From Muribaculaceae bacterium (GTDB taxonomy: Bacteria; Bacteroidota; Bacteroidia; Bacteroidales; Muribaculaceae), in the NCBI GenBank assembly GCA_029062725.1, contig JAIDPP010000101.1:1-12314 (forward strand): a DNA stretch of 12,314 nucleotides, written 5' to 3'. Positions 7,895-12,314 of this stretch are shown piece after piece; the stretch's first letter is position 1, and each line of letters begins with the position of its first letter. Below the pieces are notes generated by a model. The model was not told the DNA's origin. It searched no databases and worked only from the letters and a program-made list of their open reading frames with translations. The translations under genes were made by a program, and so were the position numbers.

Positions 7895-7925
7895 CAAATG
7901 TTAATAAAAAATAAGTTTAAACAAC
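7895..7925 (-). promoter_or_regulatory. Possible internal promoter for anchor, accessory and tip genes
   Basis: On the minus strand GTTG (7922-7925, inside the inverted-repeat arm) is followed after 19 bases by AACATTTG (7895-7902). Compared with TTTG-N19-TAnnTTTG each box has one mismatch. If real, it would start transcription near 7888, about 180 nt before the anchor gene. The AT-rich context makes a chance match likely enough that this stays tentative. Confidence 0.3.
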
Positions 7926-7958
7926 TTCAATGTGAAATTAAAGCTCCACAGATTAGTA

Positions 7959-9974
7959 TTACAGATCTACCGACTGACCCACAAGACGCCATTGCAGAAC
8001 CCGGATACGGGTGCTGATGTAATACTGCTCGTTCTCGGTGGGAGGAACGATCGGCTGGGTGATCTCGCCGATACCTGTTCCGAGACCTTCAATCTTATTG
8101 ATTGTCAGATCATAGACGTGGTTACGCACCACTCCGTAGTCACCGAGCACAACGCTCTTGGCGTCAAAATTATTGCTGGATGAGCCTACGCCCCAGATAT
8201 GCTTCAGAGGCACATTGAAGTAGGCCTTTCCGGTCTGGAATTTCTCAAGCACGCCGTAGGTGGCATAGAGTTTCTTTACAAGATCGGTTGCATCCGCATC
8301 AGTTATATTCTTATATCCCCCCGCGCCGCTATTCAGGGTCGGATCATAGATGAATATCTTGTTGCTGTAGTGCCCGTCGGTCTTTTTCTTGATATTCAAT
8401 GTGCGCCACTGTTCGGAAAGCTTCTTTCCTCCGGTTGTGGCAGCTGTTGGATATGTCAGCTCGAAGTCTTCATATCCCACACCATACAGGTTGGTCTTGA
8501 GATGGGCTGCACGGAGAGGCTCGTAGGTATTGGGTATCAGTTTACCATCTTTATCCACGGTTTGCACGAAGAGTGTGTTTCCTCCTCTCTCAAGCAAGAA
8601 ATCTGTGGCCTCGTTGTCGGAAATCATCACAAGATGTTTGTCAGCAGCCTCGTGACGCACGTAGAATGATTTGCTTTTATCTGTTGTTGTTCCATCGAAC
8701 ACCACTGTTCCCGCACCATTCTTAACCATATAGTGACCGAGCAGAACCACGGAAGCCATTGCGGCCTTGGCATTGGTGGAGTTCATTGTGGCATAGCTGA
8801 GGGTGTTCTCAAGAATATACTCATGGGTCTTGACTGTGCTGTTGAATTTCACATAGTTGGTGCTTGTGTGTTTTTTTTGCTCCTCGAGCACATTGGCGTA
8901 TGAACGATAAGTAAGAGGGAATGTGCGGCCATCGGGGTTGATGTTCTCAAGATATTTCACATCATAGCTCACATCGGGATAGAAGTTGTCGGCATCATCG
9001 GCGATGATGAAATAGGTCGGATCGATAGCCCAGTATGAACGGAGGTTTGCAACATCATTAACAAAGTTCCAACGCCCGTCGTTAGCATGGTTATTGGCCT
9101 TGAAAGCGTTCTGGACCTCGTTCAGTTTCATGCCGTAATCGATGTCAGGCATATTGCCGGAGAGATAATTGTCTCTGGCATCGCGGAAGTTTTTCAAAAG
9201 GAAGGATCTTTTCTCGGTTCCGTTCACGAACCATGCCTCGGGCACGAACTCAAGAGTATAGGTATCCTCATCCACGCCTGATGGGCTCTTGTAGGGGTTC
9301 TCCTGAGGAATTTCATCAAGAGGAGTGGAGAAACGCACTTTCGCCTCCATACGTTCCACTGTTATGTCGATCGTGGCATCCTCTGCATCCCGGGCATCTT
9401 CCATTGTCTCGAAGAACTGTTTTTTGAAGTCAACCTCGGTAGCGAATACGTTGTTTCCGCTCTCCTGACTGAAATATAGGGAATTGTTCATGGTGCGATA
9501 ACCGGTATGAGAGACCTCGGAGCGGTTTCTGATGAAAGTCATCAGCTCCTCGAGTTTATCAACCGCAAGGTCGCCGTATTTGGAGGTCGGATTCACAAAC
9601 GCCACCACGTATTTTGGATAGTTGATATTTTCAGGCAGATTCACGGGAGCGACCGTGGTGAGCACTCTCTCAACGGTGTTTCCGGTGCCGGGGGTGCTGA
9701 TTGTGTTTTCATCCGTCACTGTGAGATTCGTGCGTCCCACATAGTTGCGGTAGGCATCGAAGAAAATCAGAAGGATCTGGTTGACGCTGTTTTCGTCCGC
9801 GCTACCGTTCTCATACTGGTCGGCACGGGTAAAGCCGTCGTTTACCAATGAAACACGCACGTATGTGGTGGTTTCGTTTTCCATTACCTTTCCGGGCTGT
9901 TCGGGCAAGTCATTGGAACAAGAGATAAGGAGTCCCGCACATAGGGTTCCCAATAAGATTTGTCTTAGTTTCAT
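7959..9974 (-). CDS. Mfa1-family major fimbrial subunit
   Basis: This 671-residue protein is the likely stalk pilin of a type V pilus. I choose the ATG at 9974 rather than an upstream start at 10052, because it begins exactly at the lipoprotein signal MKLRQILLGTLC with lipobox LLISC (Cys19). After the linker, the first strand TTYVRVSLVND leads to GFTR-AD. Arg50-Ala51 is almost exactly where P. gingivalis Mfa1 is cut by Arg-gingipain (Arg49-Ala50). Further family features are VNQILLIFFDAYRNYVG (64-80), YVVAFVNPTS (122-131) and ITVERMEAKVRF (204-215). The C-terminus, ISTRIRVLQWRLVGQSVDL, matches the donor strand end of Mfa1 proteins. It is longer than P. gingivalis Mfa1 (about 563 residues). 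The maturation protease is not encoded here. The gene starts 120 bp after the OmpA-like gene and has only a weak ribosome binding site. Confidence 0.88.
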   Translation of the reverse strand: MKLRQILLGTLCAGLLISCSNDLPEQPGKVMENETTTYVRVSLVNDGFTRADQYENGSADENSVNQILLIFFDAYRNYVGRTNLTVTDENTISTPGTGNTVERVLTTVAPVNLPENINYPKYVVAFVNPTSKYGDLAVDKLEELMTFIRNRSEVSHTGYRTMNNSLYFSQESGNNVFATEVDFKKQFFETMEDARDAEDATIDITVERMEAKVRFSTPLDEIPQENPYKSPSGVDEDTYTLEFVPEAWFVNGTEKRSFLLKNFRDARDNYLSGNMPDIDYGMKLNEVQNAFKANNHANDGRWNFVNDVANLRSYWAIDPTYFIIADDADNFYPDVSYDVKYLENINPDGRTFPLTYRSYANVLEEQKKHTSTNYVKFNSTVKTHEYILENTLSYATMNSTNAKAAMASVVLLGHYMVKNGAGTVVFDGTTTDKSKSFYVRHEAADKHLVMISDNEATDFLLERGGNTLFVQTVDKDGKLIPNTYEPLRAAHLKTNLYGVGYEDFELTYPTAATTGGKKLSEQWRTLNIKKKTDGHYSNKIFIYDPTLNSGAGGYKNITDADATDLVKKLYATYGVLEKFQTGKAYFNVPLKHIWGVGSSSNNFDAKSVVLGDYGVVRNHVYDLTINKIEGLGTGIGEITQPIVPPTENEQYYISTRIRVLQWRLVGQSVDL

Positions 9975-10038
9975 TGTTATAGATCTTTTGTTTTTTTCTG
10001 AAAATTGATTTGACTCAACTTGAATATTGATGATTTGA

Positions 10039-10054
10039 AGTTGGCATACCAACT
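10039..10054 (-). other. Stem-loop in the leader of the major pilin gene
   Basis: AGTTGG-CATA-CCAACT is a perfect six-pair hairpin with a four-base loop, in the 120-bp gap between the OmpA-like gene and the major pilin gene. No T run follows. It could be a regulatory or processing element separating the accessory genes from the highly expressed pilin. I found no convincing -33/-7 promoter pair in this gap. Confidence 0.4.
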
Positions 10055-10094
10055 ATGATGATTACTACCCTCCCGCGTATCTCCGGCTATGGAA

Positions 10095-11594
10095 TCATTC
10101 ATCGCCGAGCAAGGTGCGGTTCTTCTGCGCCTCGGGGAGCGACTGAATGGAGTCGAGCAGCCGACGGGCGCCTTCGAAATCCCCCTTATTCGCGAGAAGA
10201 ACGGCACGGGCGTTGACCGCTTCCGGAGAATTTCCGGCTTTTTTCAAGAGCGCTTCCGCCTTTGAGAGATCACGTTTCCGCAGAGCGGAAGCTGCGGCGT
10301 TAAGGTTCGCCTCCTCACTGTCCGGGTAGTACAGCAAGGCTGTTTCAATCACCGTGTCGAAATTTGCCGATCCCTCCGGGTAAAGACGTGCGACACGCAT
10401 CATCTGGTTCAGCGACATCTTTTCTGGAGAGGAGATGATTATCCGGCTGAGCTGCTGATCGTCCATCGGCTTGAGACGGGTGCTTATCCTGAATTTCGTG
10501 GCACGCAGATGCGGGAACCATTGCGGAAGAATCTTGGTCCGGTATAGATCCCTGAACCTGGGATCCGTTTTCAGCTCATTCTCCTTGGCGTCGTAATCCG
10601 CCGGAGAGAAGGCGGGGCGGTCGATAAGCTCAAGAAGAGCCGCGCGCTGCGCATCCGTGATATCCTTGGCGTTGACCACCTGTTCGCGAAATTCAGTCCA
10701 GTTTTCCGGAACGGCGTCGAAATCGGTGACATCAGGGGAAATCTGATATCTGTTTCCTACATATTTCCCTATATATTCAGCCAGGGCACGCGAGCGTCCT
10801 GTGGCCAGTTCCTTGTTGTGTTCGTATGGAGATTCGGGAGAAGCATACCCGATAATCTCAATCTTGGCTAACTCCACATTGGGATCGGTCAGGGCGTATG
10901 CTATAGAGTCGTAAATCACTTTCAGCTGCTGCCGGTTATCGATTGTCTGACCGTTGCGGCATTGATATACATTGTCGTGGAGCTCTGTTTTATCCACTTC
11001 AAACTGCACGCGTGCCTTTCCCTCATGAATGGATACCGGCAGCTCGGTCACTCTCGGAGTGATGTAAGCCACATACATTCCCGGTGCGGGATTGAGGGTG
11101 GTATCAGTAGGCTCCCCGAGATCGGATCCTGTGTGCACACCGCATCCGCAATTGTCATATCTGAAGTTGAGGCTGATATTCCCGGTTCTCATCCAGGGCT
11201 GCATATCCACCGTCCCGGAATAATCTATTGTCTGCGGATAGCCGTTATGACGTCTCACCTCCCTGACAATATTATATTCCTTTTTATATTTTTTCAAACC
11301 GCGCATAGTTCCGCGTTCGTAGGCATAATGCATTGAGCGACCCGTTACAAGGACTGTCGGCAGTATGGCCGCCTCTCCATTTTCGCCGGTGAGTACCGGG
11401 GTTATGAAAATCTGCTCGTTGCTCTTCAGCTTGAGCGCATCGAGAACAATATCGGTCGCCAGATGGAGTGTTTTGCCACCGTTGATTCTATTCAAGACAA
11501 CTTTATCTGCGGAAATGGAATCATAGGCCTTTGCATCGGGTGTGAGAATGAAGGCGGCGAGTGCCCACATTATAAGGTGAAAATATCGTTTCAT
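10095..11594 (-). CDS. DUF3868/OmpA-like protein with TPR-like tail
   Basis: This 499-residue protein has a signal peptide (cleavage after AKA, residue 23) and no lipobox. Residues about 24-180 fit the DUF3868 family, which is found beside Bacteroidales fimbriae; a Cys-Gly-Cys (149-151) lies there. Residues about 195-375 look OmpA-like, with KIEIIGYASPES (244-255) and NKELATGRSRALAEYI (260-275). In OmpA this helix carries the peptidoglycan-binding Arg, which is kept here (Arg267). The Asp that normally pairs with it is replaced, probably by Ser252, so standard peptidoglycan binding is uncertain. Residues about 395-485 form helical repeats resembling TPRs (SEEANLNAAASALRKRDLSKAE...). Role: probably a periplasmic or outer-membrane factor in pilus assembly or attachment to the envelope, inferred from the neighbours. 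CAGGA lies just before the ATG. It starts 11 bases after the DUF3575 gene. Confidence 0.82.
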   Translation of the reverse strand: MKRYFHLIMWALAAFILTPDAKAYDSISADKVVLNRINGGKTLHLATDIVLDALKLKSNEQIFITPVLTGENGEAAILPTVLVTGRSMHYAYERGTMRGLKKYKKEYNIVREVRRHNGYPQTIDYSGTVDMQPWMRTGNISLNFRYDNCGCGVHTGSDLGEPTDTTLNPAPGMYVAYITPRVTELPVSIHEGKARVQFEVDKTELHDNVYQCRNGQTIDNRQQLKVIYDSIAYALTDPNVELAKIEIIGYASPESPYEHNKELATGRSRALAEYIGKYVGNRYQISPDVTDFDAVPENWTEFREQVVNAKDITDAQRAALLELIDRPAFSPADYDAKENELKTDPRFRDLYRTKILPQWFPHLRATKFRISTRLKPMDDQQLSRIIISSPEKMSLNQMMRVARLYPEGSANFDTVIETALLYYPDSEEANLNAAASALRKRDLSKAEALLKKAGNSPEAVNARAVLLANKGDFEGARRLLDSIQSLPEAQKNRTLLGDE

Positions 11595-11605
11595 TTCCTG
11601 ATGTC

Positions 11606-12217
11606 TTAAAATAGATAAATGAATGATAATCCGAGTTTGGTGATTCCAAGATAGTTGGTGTGTCCCTCACCTGTCTTGCCTCCACATTCGGCACAATTAA
11701 ATTTTTTATAATCGGCGTAAACATATCCTGCGCCGATCTCGGCCTCCAGATTCCAGTGTGTCCCTAACACCCATTGGTATCCGTAGGTGAAACCTCCTCC
11801 GGCATACCATCCCTGATATCGAAAATCACGGACTCCCTTCGAAAGATTTTCTCCTCCGAAGAAAACACCGGGAAGCGGGATATTGATATTGGCGGCGTTA
11901 AACTGCCCTCCCAACGCATGGAGGCCGATGAAATGCCCGTCGAATTTTGAGCAGAACCACCAACGGTATTCCGGCATCACAACCCAATGCATGGCTTTTC
12001 GCTGGCCCTTATCACTACTGAATTTCCAGGGATTGAGGCCATAGACCAAATTTATGGTGCTTCGGGAGCCCACACCTATTTCAGCCCCCAGGTTAGGGGT
12101 GGTGGTGGCATCATAGAGAACATTCGTCTTTATCGCGAACTGTGCCCGGACCGGAAGCACGGCAAAGGCAATGGCAATAAAGAATATCACCAATTTATAT
12201 ATAGGTTTTTTCGCCAT
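11606..12217 (-). CDS. DUF3575 outer-membrane protein, first gene of the pilus operon
   Basis: This 203-residue protein has a signal peptide (MAKKPIYKLVIFFIAIAFAV, cleavage near VRA-Q, residue 25). The mature protein begins FAIKTNVLYDATTTPNLGAEIGV, a DUF3575 hallmark, followed by alternating strands rich in Gly, Tyr and Trp (VVMPEYRWWF, GWYAGGGFTYGYQWV, EAEIGAGYVYADY) and a terminal Phe. This is consistent with a small outer-membrane beta-barrel. A CAEC pair sits at 175-178 in what should be a late loop. DUF3575 genes commonly open Bacteroidales fimbrial operons, and a role in subunit export or surface assembly is plausible but unproven. It is followed after 11 bases by the DUF3868/OmpA-like gene, so the two are probably translated from one message. 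The ATG at 12217 leaves a leader of about 35 nt from the predicted promoter. Confidence 0.85.
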   Translation of the reverse strand: MAKKPIYKLVIFFIAIAFAVLPVRAQFAIKTNVLYDATTTPNLGAEIGVGSRSTINLVYGLNPWKFSSDKGQRKAMHWVVMPEYRWWFCSKFDGHFIGLHALGGQFNAANINIPLPGVFFGGENLSKGVRDFRYQGWYAGGGFTYGYQWVLGTHWNLEAEIGAGYVYADYKKFNCAECGGKTGEGHTNYLGITKLGLSFIYLF

Positions 12218-12257
12218 ACTCTTTAATATGACAAGTGATTTTTATAGTTCTTTAAAT

Positions 12258-12265
12258 CAAAGGTA
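12258..12265 (-). promoter_or_regulatory. -7 box of the likely pilus operon promoter
   Basis: On the minus strand TACCTTTG matches TAnnTTTG exactly, 40 bases before the first ATG of the operon. The region 19-21 bases upstream is AT-rich without a good TTTG, which may mean activator dependence or a weaker promoter. The remaining bases to 12314 are AT-rich and hold no gene that I can support. Confidence 0.5.
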
Positions 12266-12314
12266 AGTAAGGTCTAAAAAATTATTGATAAATGAATAAG
12301 TTTGTAGATTCTTA

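Larger units (their letters stand above)
7736..7929. repeat. 16-bp inverted repeat bounding the major pilin-anchor gap
   Basis: TGAAGTTGTTTAAACT at 7736-7751 recurs as its exact reverse complement at 7914-7929, enclosing 162 bp. Each arm contains the palindrome GTTTAAAC. The repeat is placed symmetrically: 29 bases separate it from the major pilin's stop and 29 from the anchor's ATG. On the minus strand the pilin-proximal arm also forms a weak AAGTT-GTTTA-AACTT hairpin followed by ATTTTTT, which might act as a leaky terminator. It could instead be the ends of an invertible segment, or a long-range RNA stem. No recombinase is encoded in the window. Confidence 0.7.

Noticed and set aside
7736-7929. 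Ends of an insertion sequence or miniature transposon
   Set aside because: The enclosed 162 bp has no coding capacity, no target-site duplication is evident, and the exact 29-base symmetry to both genes fits a built-in regulatory element better.
9975-10052. Upstream start extending the major pilin by 26 residues
   Set aside because: The extension is polar and would bury the lipoprotein signal peptide in the middle of the protein; the ATG at 9974 starts exactly at the signal.

Overview
The window reads as a chromosomal segment of a Bacteroidales bacterium (phylum Bacteroidota). This rests on gene content (Mfa/FimA-type fimbrillin lipoproteins, DUF3575 and DUF3868 families, FISUMP-type domain), on -7 boxes of the form TAnnTTTG typical of this group, and on weak or absent Shine-Dalgarno sequences at most starts. 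A gut member such as a Muribaculaceae species is plausible, but genus cannot be fixed from this sequence.

Layout. Positions 1-48 hold the first 16 codons of a leftward gene with a strong ribosome binding site and a well-spaced promoter at 97-127. Positions 49-588 are non-coding and contain a cluster of small stem-loops built from degenerate GCAGAT/ATCTGC words, followed by a promoter for rmuC. rmuC (589-1830, +) encodes a membrane-tethered, coiled-coil, nuclease-fold DNA recombination protein. It converges on a large minus-strand operon; the 318-bp junction (1831-2148) carries a terminator for each side.

The rest (2149-12217, all minus strand) is one complete type V (Mfa/FimA-type) pilus locus. 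In transcription order it holds a DUF3575 outer-membrane protein, a DUF3868/OmpA-like protein with a TPR-like tail, an Mfa1-type major pilin, a FimB/Mfa2-type anchor, an accessory fimbrillin, and a 1072-residue tip adhesin ending in a FISUMP-like domain. A candidate promoter (12258-12265) lies just upstream and a strong intrinsic terminator (2085-2125) just downstream.

How the genes fit together. The four pilus subunits are predicted lipoproteins. An Arg-Ala or Arg-Gly site follows the first beta strand in the major pilin, the accessory subunit and the tip, but not in the anchor. A C-terminal donor-strand-like Trp motif is present in the major pilin and anchor, and in weaker form in the accessory subunit, but not in the tip. 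This matches the roles expected under protease-assisted strand exchange: the tip accepts only, stalk subunits accept and donate, and the anchor donates only. The two upstream proteins are probably outer-membrane or periplasmic accessory factors.

The most unusual non-coding feature is the 252-bp gap between the major pilin and the anchor gene. It is bounded by a 16-bp inverted repeat 29 nt from each flanking gene, and contains a strong hairpin and a possible internal promoter. It may be an invertible switch or a device for setting pilin:anchor ratio. A perfect 26-bp tandem duplication also overlaps the end of the anchor gene.
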